A stretch of DNA of 64,000 nt, from positions 1 to 64,000 of the forward strand of contig JBBHKE010001638.1 of the NCBI GenBank assembly GCA_037447655.1, read 5' to 3'. The stretch is from Zygnema cylindricum. Lineage: Eukaryota > Streptophyta > Zygnematophyceae > Zygnematales > Zygnemataceae. The notes beneath the pieces were generated by a model. The model made no database searches and was not told where the DNA came from. It worked only from the letters and a program-made list of their open reading frames with translations. The translations under genes and the position numbers were made by a program. Shown in pieces: positions 48,953 to 59,529 of the stretch. How positions within the stretch are numbered: the stretch's first letter is position 1; every line of letters starts with the position of its first letter.

Positions 48953-49484
48953 GTGTTGTGTATCGGTAAAAAACTTATCGCGATAACACCGATACCGATA
49001 GTTATCGGTTATCGAACGGTCAGAGATTCCGATATATTGGTCTGGGACCAACAATTCCATATCGGCGATAACTTAAATAATATATAGTATGCATACAATA
49101 GTACTTTATAACATATTGTATTATTTTATTGACTTTATATAGCGTGGCATGCCACATATAAAAATATGTTCCGTTACCGTTTAACTGCAATTTACCACGG
49201 ACAGCGCAACACATAAACGTTGGCCGGTTAACTGAACAAATATTTTACGGCGAGGCACGAAATTTTACTAAAAAAATGGTGAACATGAACTGGAAAAGGA
49301 CGGCGGACACAAACGTACAACGGACGCAATATAACATTTTGCTCGCTGCCGAAATCGAACGGACGACTTGGAATGAGAAAACACGAGCGGACGGGCCAGC
49401 GTGAGCGCCGGCATCCCGGAATGGCTCTTTTGGCAGCTTTTGCCAAAAAAGCCGACAGATTGACACGTGGCAGGTCCCCAAATT
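48951..49484. mobile_element. hAT-like family D element, truncated
   Basis: It starts with TAGTGTTGTGTATCGGTAA immediately at the end of the family B element and runs, in inverse orientation to the 33098 copy, to the shared block GACACGTGGCAGGTCCCC. There it stops abruptly, so the other terminal repeat is missing. Confidence 0.75.
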
Positions 49485-49730
49485 ATTCTGACATATACGG
49501 ATTTTTAAATTTCACGATGGCGTACGATTTCTAATATTTTGTACGAATACATATAATAATGTATATAATCGTACGGTGAATACTCCATTTTTGCTGTTCC
49601 CAAATTAGCATAATGCCGAAATTAGAATACACCTTTTTTTTTCTTTTTTCAAATTCTTAATTAGCATCAATTACGGTAAATTTTCTTAAACACTATTTAA
49701 ACTTTGACACTAATAACGATTCGCGGTGTA
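49485..49730. mobile_element. Family B element, right half only
   Basis: It runs from the junction with the truncated family D copy to a normal end CTAATAACGATTCGCGGTGTA. The word order (GGCGTACGATTTCTAATATT, then CATTTTTGCTGTTCCCAAAT) is family B in reverse. Confidence 0.7.
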
Positions 49731-50593
49731 GCTTATCACCGAAGAGTTATAATTGACACGTGTAGCAATGAGAATTTTCAATCGAGGCTCGGACTCGTAG
49801 GGTGGTGGTCAACGCGGACTTTAAACCGCGTATTCGTCAACTGCGCCGCCACAAAGCGTCAGTATCCACCGTAGAGATCAAAGAAGTCAAAGTCCATCGT
49901 ACGCAAAACTGACTTTTGCGCAGTCAGCAGGACGTGTTCCAGTGGCTCCTAAATGGCGGCCTGATTTGAAAAAATATTCGTATTATGCCAAGTCGCTGTG
50001 TTCCAGGGCCCCGTTGACAGCTCGATAATGACTTCCCTCCCGGAGAATACTCTCAATGTGCTAGGTGTACACCGAGCTGCCAGCGACCATTTTTGTATGT
50101 CGTTCAGCTTCCCGACAGACTTTCGCCGATTTCTCGGGCAACATCGAGAAGTAACATCCGAGTTTTGCTGAGTCGCCCCTAAATCTGATTTCGTACCAAG
50201 TCGTCAGATCGACGTACGGTCCAGCGAGGCTATGCCAGTTTGACGGAATTGCCAGGCTGGGAAGCCGTGGAAAACGGCTGGCAAGTGTTTGCCTCCGCCG
50301 TTAATTAACGTTTATCAGAATGCCATTCCAAGGCAACGTCACTGAGTAAATCTTGGCCGTCCGAATGACCTTTTCTGTGGTAGGATAGAGAAGACGTCTT
50401 TTTACTTATCAAACATCTGCCAGATTCTACCCAAATAAAAGTCTATCGGACGGTCAGGATTTAAGATATTTTTCCGTCTGAACATATGTCACTCGTGTTG
50501 CGATCTGGACAATAAAAGTTAAGCTTCCCGAAGGAGAAGGTATGCATTTTTTGTTACCCTTTCCTAAAAGTTAAGGTAAACGCCAAGCGTAAC
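49731..50593. repeat. Direct repeat X, copy 2 (about 863 bp)
   Basis: It begins GCTTATCACCGAAGAGTTAT and ends GCCAAGCGTAAC, matching copy 1 at 47519-48406 in order and orientation. The two copies are separated by a composite of family B and family D elements. Confidence 0.85.
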
Positions 50594-52060
50594 CCATTGA
50601 GCTATGACACGATGGAAACTTCCCCTTCGGTTCGACATGGCCGTTGATGCCATGCGATATACGTGTGGGGAATCAGAATTTTCGACGGCGACAAAAGCAA
50701 TTGTCGGCCGTATTTCCCGCCCTGTAAAGCAGTGTTGTAGTTGTAGCCATGCGCGTATAAGCGTTTGGAAATTAAACAGGCGTATAAAGAGCGTCTTAAC
50801 GTTTTTTATTTTTTTATAATTATATATCGTTTTCGTACTAGTTCAGTACACAGGTACTGTACTGTAAAAGGGTACGCACAGAAAAGGGTACGCACAGAAG
50901 GTACAAGTCGGTTTTTTCCACTTAAACCTTAGTACCATATACTGGTCCAAAATGTAAAAAAACATTGCGGAATTTTAATGCCATTTCACACGAATGAGCG
51001 AGCGCCGCCGCGTGTGCGCCTATTTTTTTTTCTTTGAATCCCCGAATTTGTGTGTTTACTATGTTGTGTGCACACCATGATGGCGAACATTTATTATTTT
51101 TCTTAATCCTCGTATCACGTAGCAACCATGTCCACATAGTTTACGTTATATTTTTTATCCATTTTGTTTTAAATATGCAATCAGATTGTACTTCTAGATA
51201 TTTTAATTATGCAAAAATAATGACCAAAAAAACATAAGTTTTTTGACGTTTTGTCATCTAAACATAAATAGAAACGTGAAAATGACGTTTCAACACTTAA
51301 ACTTTTTAGTTTGGTGCGACAAACCAGCCTTGCGTTGCTTGTCAGATTGTCGTTACCTGGATTGACCGTACTACTGTACCTTCTGACGATTCCGTACAGG
51401 AAACTACAGTAGATTTGGGTGCGTCCGCAGCAAATTGTGGTGTGTCCGCTGTTGCTCATTTCCCTGACTTCACTCAAGCAGAAAAGTCAAATCTGCTGTA
51501 CACGAGCTGTCGCGTCCGTACGACGGCTCCCCGAGAGTTCGTCACTGCCACTGCCACCTCCGCTGCCGCCGGTCAACGGTCAACGCTGCCAGGCAGACTA
51601 CAGTATCGTTCCATCGCAAAGGGTCCACGCGTTCAAGATTAATGTGGAACGACGAAATTTATGGGTTTCAGATAGTACAAAAATCCGAAACGCTGAAACA
51701 AAAAGAAGAAACGCTGATCTAAAACAGTGTAGATCGCGCTGACCATAACAGTGTTTTTGTAATTTCACAAATTTTCGTCGTCAGCGCCACAGTCCACGCG
51801 GCCTCCGGTTGCAGGTCTGCGTCATGTTGTTGTTCAGAAGTGCGGAAACGTACGGACACGAGAGTCCCTCTCCGTATAGTCCGTATACGCTTTTGACTAA
51901 AATAAGCACGAAATGTGCATAATAAAGCAAACAACAAAACGACAAATCAAAGGAAAAACTTTATACCGATTTCAAGTATATCGCCTGCGTGTACCAAAAA
52001 TGGTCACTTGACAAATACGAGACACGCCTCCATATGCAAATCCGAAGACCAAACAAACAC

Positions 52061-52290
52061 TACACCCTGTATCGCTATTAGGGTTAATGTTTTTTTCGCC
52101 ACTTAAAACATATTTTCACCGTACACATATTCCCGATTTTCAGCTTGAGACCGCCAATCGGAAGCTGGGAATCTTATCTATTCAATCTCAACCGTCGGAT
52201 ATTTAATCTGACACGTATGTACGGAGAAAAGATGTTTTAACTTTTTAAGTGGCAAAAAAAAGATCAGCACTGATAGCGATACACGGTGTA
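52061..52290. mobile_element. TA-flanked MITE, family A (230 bp)
   Basis: Ends TACACCCTGTATCGCTATTAG and GATAGCGATACACGGTGTA; long arms with TTCGCCACTTAAAACATATTT and its complement; centre GAGACCGCCAATCGGAAGCT. Only three bases (CCG) separate it from the next group-1 end at 52294. Confidence 0.8.
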
Positions 52291-52293
52291 CCG

Positions 52294-52460
52294 TACACCG
52301 CCCATCGCTATTAGAGTTAAACATTTTTCAAGGCAGTCAAAAGTCCTTTTTCTTGTCACATATTTTTCCGATTTTCAATCATGACGTCATGATCGAAGGC
52401 TTAGATTGTTACCTTTCGATTCCTGCCTCAGAATATAGTCCAACGGTTCACCACAGAGCT
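52294..52460. mobile_element. Group-1 element, left end only, probable family A relic
   Basis: It starts TACACCGCCCATCGCTATTAG and shows weak family A resemblance (TTGTCACATATTTTTCCGAT, then TTACCTTTCGATTC). No right terminal repeat was found downstream, so it is truncated; the end given is approximate. Confidence 0.5.
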
Positions 52461-52656
52461 AAACGATTTTGAGTGCCCGAAAAATGTTTAAGTCTAAAAA
52501 CGATGGATGCCAGTTTTACGATTTTAATATCTTCGTTTAAGGATGCGTACTTATGTTCAGTTTATGGATACGTATTTTACCACATCGCATACCGATATAT
52601 CGGTGGCCCGATGCGGTTTTCGGATGCACGTCGGCTTGTTCTCGATAGGATGTGAC

Positions 52657-52934
52657 CATAGTTCAAAAGTAGGCGTTTTATGATAGGCCCTTGAAAGGCG
52701 CAAGTTGTGTTATGGGCTTTTCATGTGATCTTCTTAGATCATTACTTTGATCGCTACTTTGGTCAACGACCGTCGGATGACGTTTAATTCTCTATCGAAG
52801 GATGTGCAACCCAACCTTGTTACTTCTCTTTTTCATTTTGCGACCAATACAATATGGGTCTTAAGGTCAAATTGTATGTTATGAGTACAATAGGCATATT
52901 GTATGGGCCTAGTTTCACCTACTTTTGAACTATG
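52657..52934. mobile_element. hAT-like MITE, family E (278 bp)
   Basis: Inverted ends CATAGTTCAAAAGTAGGCG and CACCTACTTTTGAACTATG. The 8-bp target duplication is GATGTGAC (52649-52656) and GATGCGAC (52935-52942), one mismatch. The interior GTTATGGGCTTTTCATGTGA is also in the 53248 copy on the opposite strand. Confidence 0.88.
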
Positions 52935-53247
52935 GATGCGACGCTACAACGATCTCCTGGATAGTAATCATCAGACGTCGCAATTAACGACGTGACGACG
53001 TGATACGGATAAAATTACTCGCACGAAACGAAATAAACTCCGTACACGATACGAAAACGGACCCGCGTGAAAATATCGATGAAACTAAATGAAAAATATG
53101 CGCTTCTTCCAAATCAAGCCACACTATTTACGATTCACGATATATGATGACCGTCCAATCTAAACTCAACGGTACGTAACTTGTATTAATATAGCGCAAA
53201 AAATAAAACATTTTCGCGGAAGGCTCCCTAAGCTTGCTGCTGCAAAT

Positions 53248-53811
53248 CATAGTTCAAAAGTAGGTGACCGTACGCCCATACAACATGCCTATCGTACGCA
53301 AAACATACAATATGCCTTTAAGACCCATATTGTATTGGGCGCAAAATGAAATAAAATAGGAACAGGGTTGAGTTGCACATCGATCGACAGAGAATTAAAC
53401 GTCATGTCTAAATTTTGAAAAACATTCGGACAATTTTTTTTTTCTTTGAGTTTTGAGGTATTTTTTATTTAAACCGCCATATTTGGACGATCGGGCGGTC
53501 GCTGATCAAAGTAGCGATCTAAGAAGATCACATGAAAAGCCCATAACACAACTTACGATATAAATTACGTCCGCGTTACTTTTTTTTCCGGGTTTTCTTT
53601 CCCACGGAATGTCATCCTACGCCGTGTCAATTCCCTAAAAAAAATCGTCCGGCGGCGTGCGCTGTAATATGATCATACGTCAGATTCGTACGTTCGTACA
53701 AGAGTGTGCACAACGCACACACATACACTATGCCTACTCTGCGCGAGTTTTATGCCAAGTTTTGTGCGTCTACCAAAGGCCTACCATAAAAACGCCTTCT
53801 TTTGAACTATG
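53248..53811. mobile_element. hAT-like MITE, family E, long form (564 bp)
   Basis: Ends CATAGTTCAAAAGTAGGTG and GCCTTCTTTTGAACTATG, with a perfect 8-bp target duplication CTGCAAAT (53240-53247 and 53812-53819). It is inverted relative to 52657 and carries about 290 extra bases in its interior. Confidence 0.9.
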
Positions 53812-54024
53812 CTGCAAATAGCCAAATACACAAATCTCATACAAACGAAACCTTTCAAATGGTACGCCCTCGCCCCCTCCACTCCGCCCCTCCCTCTCTA
53901 TCTTCAACTATCCTATACCTGTCACTCCCTCCCCCCCTTCCCCGCTCCCCCTTCCCCCCCCGTTTCCACCAAACAGCACAAGCTTTCCAACCAAACAACT
54001 TCATGGACACCTTTCGCTACATAT

Positions 54025-54030
<6 letters not shown>

Positions 54031-54107
<77 letters not shown>
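54031..54107. repeat. (TA)n microsatellite, left of a family D element
   Basis: A run of TA units with one interruption (TATATAATATAT). It continues on the other side of the transposon at 54885. Confidence 0.95.
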
Positions 54108-54110
<3 letters not shown>

Positions 54111-54881
54111 TGTGTGTATCGGTAAAATATGTCAGCGATAACACCGAACCGATGCTTATCGGTTGTCCAACGGTCGGAGGTCTCGATATATTGGACCAAC
54201 AAATTCCTTATCACGATAATTTAAATAAATATGATATGCATACAATGTTTTTTTGTAACATATTGTATTGCATTGTTGACTTTATATTGTTCCGTATCTG
54301 TTTAACTGAAATTTTGTTACGAACAACGAAGCACATAAACGTTGACAAATTTAAAACAATACTTTATAGTTCTAAAACTATAATACCGAAACGAAAATAT
54401 GAAATTACGTTGTAAATTTGTAAATCAAGCTTTTTCGAAAAACAAACGAACAGACGAACAGAGCAGACAAACACATATATCAGACTGCCGCCATTTACTA
54501 CCACCATGGAAGTGATATGAGGGCGTTACTAACCTTGCAAAGAAAAACAACAATCAAAAGGACATAATGGACGGGTATGGGAGCGTGTAACCTAAGTAAA
54601 ACGCCTTTAAACTATAAATAATCAAGGAAATATCGCAATTTTTTACTGAAATCTGGGAAAAAAGGGTTCGCGGCGCGTTCGGGGAATAACACGTACATTT
54701 GAGTGTACTAGTTACACATTTATCTCGTTCGTCTGGGTTAATGCTCGGTGTTATTGCCTGCCATAATATTATCGGTTTATTATGCGATAACACCGAATAG
54801 CGGTATATCGACCAATATATCGATTATCGGCCAGTTGAAAAAAGGCCCATATCGGTTATCGTCAAATCTTACTAGGTAACA

Positions 54882-54884
<3 letters not shown>
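54108..54884. mobile_element. hAT-like family D element inserted in a (TA)n tract
   Basis: Left end TAGTGTGTGTATCGGTAA. The right end (AGGTAACACTA) is worn. Sub-terminal TATCGGTT and GATATATTGG words match the copies at 33098 and 48951. The 8 bp on either side are ATATATAT, compatible with a hAT duplication but not informative in this context. Confidence 0.7.
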
Positions 54885-54950
<66 letters not shown>

Positions 54951-54969
54951 CGCCTTTTACACACACCTG

Positions 54970-55024
<55 letters not shown>
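54885..55024. repeat. (TA)n then (CA)n microsatellites
   Basis: 54885-54941 is a pure TA run that continues the tract at 54031; 54941-54950 and 54971-55024 are CA runs separated by a short unique piece. Confidence 0.95.
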
Positions 55025-55026
<2 letters not shown>

Positions 55027-57086
55027 TACATATAGGGTTTTGAGTTTTAAGATTTTTGTTTTTTTTTTTGGTTTTTATTTTTGTTTTTTTTTCTCCTCAA
55101 AGCGATCCGCTCTGGACTGGCGATTGCCAACAATCCATGATACTGAACCGAAGAAAACATGGAAACAGTCTATCCAATCGGTCAGATACATCCAAACAAC
55201 GTTTTTCATAGATTGGAACAAATGTTAATAAAAAAACTTATATATTGGATATATACATAATATTGGATTTGCTCTCAATCTTGGAAAATAACAGACGGTC
55301 CAAACATACAGAAAAGAAAAAGACGCAAATTTACAAAACGAACCGAAAAATGGAACGAGAGAAAAAACTTACTAGTGCACATTCAATTTTCTACATTACA
55401 CCAATTAAGACAAACAACATAAAATAAGACATTGAAATCCTAAAACATCAATCGACATCATAAATTTTATTATGTATTTTCGTACTAAACGATTTCGAAT
55501 ACCAACAACCTACAACACTCGCATCTCCCAAAACTGCCGTACCCGTAAATATTATCTTCAAAGACGTACTTAACCAAGGTTTATCTTTTGGTTTTTGAAG
55601 AAGGCGACGAATCTACAAAACTTAAAAAGAAACAAAGATTCGGAATCAAAAAGGTTTCCAAGCAAACATCATATTCAAAGGTCACCAGTTAATCGATAAC
55701 TTCGAAGATTGTCAATGGGAATATGTTGTATCATTGTATTCTCAAAGTCCTCGGGTTTATGGATGTAAACTTCTTCACGAAGCTCATTTTGGTTATTAGT
55801 TTATTATGGCTTCCCTAATGAAAACAATGACACGGGGTCTTTCTAAACAGTCCATAACACTTTTGCGATCCACACTATTTATGTAATTTTTAAAATTTTG
55901 TTGGGGATTAGTTGGGTCATTTTGGTTTTCGCACTTTCAAGTCTTTTCTGAGATGTTTGTTGCTTCTTTGGGTGTGTTTGTTTTACTTGTCCTTTTTTTG
56001 TGTGTTCGTTGCTTTTGCCTTGCTTATCCTTCTTGTTTGCTTCCCTCCACATGTAGTTGTTCAGTTTTAGCGTTGCTGCCTCTTTTTGTTCCCATGGACT
56101 CAGCTGGTTTAGCGCTTTTTAATGAAGTCGGTATAAATTTATGTACATAAACCAGCACTTAAGATAACCTGTTTCCTATTGGGTATGAACTTACGACCGT
56201 GCGAGATCGCCCATGTTTCCTACTGCTATTGAAACTTCTGTTTCCAGCCAAACTGTACTACCAAATCAGATTTAGAATCGACAATCTTTACTTTCGAGTT
56301 GTCAAACAAAGCTGCGTTAAAAAAAAAGAATAAAACCCCTCAGTTGTGTAAGAGGGCTCAATTGTGGCTTTGCCAAATACGTGCAAAAGGACCAGCAATA
56401 CAACAATGGTACAATGTGTATAGGCAACTTCTAACATCAGAAGGGAACCAATCAGGTTTCTATACGCAACCGAGAGCTCCCTCCCATCAATTTAAATTTC
56501 TCTCTCTCTCTCTTTGTGCTGAGTTACCCCACTCGCGTAGATTTGCTATTGAAGTTTCCTAAGTCCAAATGCCATACAACTTAAGAAATACCACATTAAT
56601 GTGGTATGGAGTTTAGCATCAAGGGCTGTTTTTTTCGTGGACCATAAGAGAAGGGAGATAGAGTGGAACAGATAGGAGACGATTTCATAACCCAGTGCAA
56701 CAAATGCAAAAAAATGGCAAAACAATTTCAGACAGTCTGAATTGGTACCAAAGAGGGCTGATGTTGTTTGATCAATTTATTCATAAAAAAATATCCTGTA
56801 CTTCACTACATTGTAATCCTTATTATGACAAAATGAAAGTGTCAAAAATCATCTCTAGAAAGTCGTTATTAAATAATCGAACTTTGAGAGGTAGTCAATG
56901 TCATTGCTTATAACCGTCTAAATAAATTATCATCTAAACTCCAAAAGTTTGTCGAAAGCACGGAAAAATAAAGTTTGAATCGCAAAGTTAATGTAAATGT
57001 TGATATCACGAGCCATACCACCAAAAATAAATATAGAATTCTTGCAATTATTTAAGATGCGAAATCTGATTATCGATTATCTGAAC

Positions 57087-57909
57087 TTATCGCTCCATTT
57101 CTTCATTCTCTCGATTCAAACCCAATGCCTGTTCAAAGTCAACAACAAGAAAATATTACATTAGAAAATTGAAAGATGTACAGATGTACGCACGAATACA
57201 AACAGAACAACTACTCTTGCCATCAAGGCAAATAGCTCCATACAAAGGGCCAAGGCAACTTTTAACAACCTTGCAAAAAGCCCTCAACCATTATTTTTTA
57301 CAATAAGAACAACGTCCAAGGGTCAACATAATTTATTGAATCCAACATTCGGCAATTCCAATTTTTACAACTTCTCACCTCTTTGATGGCTTCCCATAGG
57401 CTGGAGAGGATCCCCGAAAAACTGGAAAAATCATTTGTATTGTCGGAAGAGGAACAAACGAGAGGAACCGCAAACTCCGACAAGTCAAGGTCCTTCTGAA
57501 TTCCAAGATATGATGCGAAATGCACTTTATTTGTGGGAGGCTGGTCAACATATATGTTGCTTATGGAAATCCATAACCATTTAGAATAAGGAGGATTCAC
57601 AGAAATGCCCTTCAAACTAGACAAAATACATTCTCCCAAGACTCCTGTCAATACAGGAGAGAAATAGACTCCAATTGTTCCTTTTTTTACGGAAGTATAG
57701 CACTTTCCAGTCAAATGGACCACGAAACTTCCATCGCCATTGACCACATAGTCAGTAACTGTCATAGGAAGGAGACCTCTGGGCAAGCCATGAGACTCTA
57801 GCTCATCATAAGCGGAAGACACCGATGACACGTTGTTCGCAGAAACGACAGAAACGAGGAGAGAGAAGGCTAGAATTGTCCGCCATAGGAAACCAGAAGA
57901 AGCAGCCAT
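57087..57909 (-). CDS. DUF538 family secreted protein
   Basis: Two minus-strand exons, 57909-57379 and 57128-57087, give 190 residues. Residues 1-24 (FLWRTILAFSLLVSVVSA core) are a clear signal peptide with likely cleavage before NN. The mature part opens with the DUF538 signature SAYDELESHGLPRGLLPMTV, followed by the family pattern of YxxxxDGSFxVxLxGKCY, and later SKWLWISISNIYV and VHFASYLGI. DUF538 proteins are a streptophyte family with a beta-barrel fold resembling lipid-binding BPI-type domains and no settled function. The splice GAG/GTGAGA to ACAG/GCATTGG keeps frame and ends ALGLNRENEEMER. If the donor is not used, the frame runs on to 57298 and gives 203 residues. The single-exon part is certain; the second exon is likely. 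Confidence 0.85.
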
Positions 57910-58784
57910 GGCTGGTGTTCGAGCAGGTTTTCAGCTCGGATTATGGTACGGTATTGGTTTACTTTCACTTACATAAAAGTGGCATAAAAAAAGCGTAATA
58001 ACACAAAAGTACAACACTCTGAAATGCTGAAAGTATGTTATAAGTATAGTATGTACTCTGTGAAAGGCTAGTAAACTCTAAATATGCGAGAAATGTTTTA
58101 GGGTTTGAGCTTTTGATCAGATAAAAGTATTCATGAAACTAAATGCATAAGAGGTCAGATACTGCAAAAAAATTAGGGTTCACATAGTCCTACAGCACTG
58201 CAAGGTGTACGGCAACTCTTCAAGCTGGATAGAGATTCAAGGCATATCCTCTTCCATCCTCTCTTCTTTATTCTTTGTACCTTCGCCAGATTCCGTCCTC
58301 CAACAGTCAAAGCTTCAACGTCAAAAAGCTTCAGAATATCAATTAGTCAATTACAGGAAGAAACATTATAATGAATCGGACACTTCCTTTGTTTTTGTAT
58401 CGGAATTTCATAAACCATCCCTGGACGGCTAAGATTGTTTCCTTAAATACCGGATTTACTTATGCGAACTGAAAGTCGGGAAGTTTGACAATCTGACCGA
58501 ATGCAACCAAAACGGTTAGCAAAAAAAAAAAAAAAAAAACAAACCGAACCATCCGACAAAAAAAAGGTGACAAAGGTACATTATCCGTACATTCAAGCGT
58601 GGTCCGTTTCGGGTTCAACGGGCAGGAGTGAGGAATCCAAGATTGACAAATAATATCGTATCCAGTATCCATACTTTATTCGGATTTCGTTTTCAGTTCG
58701 AATTGAAAGCATTAAATACGATCGTACCCTACGAAGTAGACGACGAAAGGTACCAAGTTCGCCAGAGAAAGAACGTGGCCCAAC

Positions 58785-59005
58785 TACACCGTGAATCGCT
58801 ATTAGTGCTGATGTTTTTTTGCCACTTAAAACATATTTTCTCCGTACACACTTGTCCAATTTTCAATTTGAGACCGCCAACCGGAAGCTGAGAATCTTAC
58901 CTTTCAATCGCAACCGTCAGATCCAAAAACCGACAAGTGTGCACGGAGAAAAGCTGTTTTTAAGTGGCGAAAAAAACATGAGCCCTCATAGCGATGCACG
59001 GTGTG
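58785..59005. mobile_element. TA-flanked MITE, family A
   Basis: Left end TACACCGTGAATCGCTATTAG; right end ATAGCGATGCACGGTG, where the flanking TA has mutated to TG. The interior CACTTAAAACATATTTTCTC and CAACCGTCAGATCCA match the 63341 copy. Confidence 0.8.
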
Positions 59006-59240
59006 CTGTACAGTTCGGGAAACCGCCTGCGTGGATACGTGTTGGGAGCAGCCAATTGCTGCGCGCCACGTGGCAACATGGAGAGCGCTCAGACTCGCAT
59101 GGGCAGCCGGGCCAGCACGCGCCACGGCCCTGCCGCCGCATTTTCCGGAAAAGTGCGGAGCTGGCAGAGGCGGTGGACGAGGAAAGGGACGACCGGACAC
59201 GTGGCACTGCTCAGATGGCTGCCAGGTTCTTCCGTACAGA

Positions 59241-59420
59241 ATGGTGCGAAAAGGGGAGTGAGGAGAGAGAAGATGCGAGAGAGGAAAGAGGGAGGGGGCG
59301 AGGAGAGAGGAGAGAGAGAGAGGAGAGAGAGAGGGGAGAGAGGAGAGTGGAAGGGGAGAGAGAGAGGAAAGAGACGAGAGAAAGAAGAGAGAGAGGAGAG
59401 AGAGAGGAGAGGAGGATTTA
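59241..59420. repeat. GAGAGAGAGG low-complexity tract
   Basis: A purine-rich repeat directly before the candidate start of the acidic gene. Open frames in it code Arg/Glu or Ser/Leu runs only. Confidence 0.85.
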
Positions 59421-59529
59421 AGGGGAGAGAGTGAGCTTTGTCGGATAGCGAAGGTTTGGTGCACTCAGGATTTGTCTTTATGGAAAAAGACAGGCTGGGA
59501 AGAGGAAGGAGACGGTCCAGAAGGGAGCC

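Larger units (their letters stand above)
46099..57086. other. Eleven-kilobase interval without a supportable gene
   Basis: Apart from the repeats and transposons listed separately, I find no exon. 46100-47500 is AT-rich with homopolymer runs. 50600-52060 and 55025-57086 contain short open frames without similarity or splice support; the stretch 55950-56150 codes only a hydrophobic, Cys-rich chance frame. Confidence 0.5.
57910..59529. other. Upstream region shared by DUF538 (minus) and the acidic gene (plus)
   Basis: The two genes diverge from this interval. It contains a family A MITE (58785-59005), then a GC-rich patch (59020-59230) with two G-box-like cores (GCCACGTGGCA near 59087, ACACGTGGCA near 59198), then a GA tract at 59241-59420. 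Long frames across the GC-rich patch on both strands lack any similarity. It is probably the promoter of the plus-strand gene. Confidence 0.45.

Noticed and set aside
47519-50593. Direct repeats X as long terminal repeats of a retrotransposon
   Set aside because: Ends are not TG...CA, no flanking duplication is seen, and the interior consists of MITEs, not a primer-binding site or gag-pol.
55953-56150. Hydrophobic Cys/Leu frame resembling a membrane peptide
   Set aside because: T-rich composition explains it; there is no start context, splice signal or similarity.
58819-59464. Frames of up to 200 codons on both strands
   Set aside because: They run through a MITE, a GC-rich promoter-like patch and a GA tract, with no similarity or splice support.
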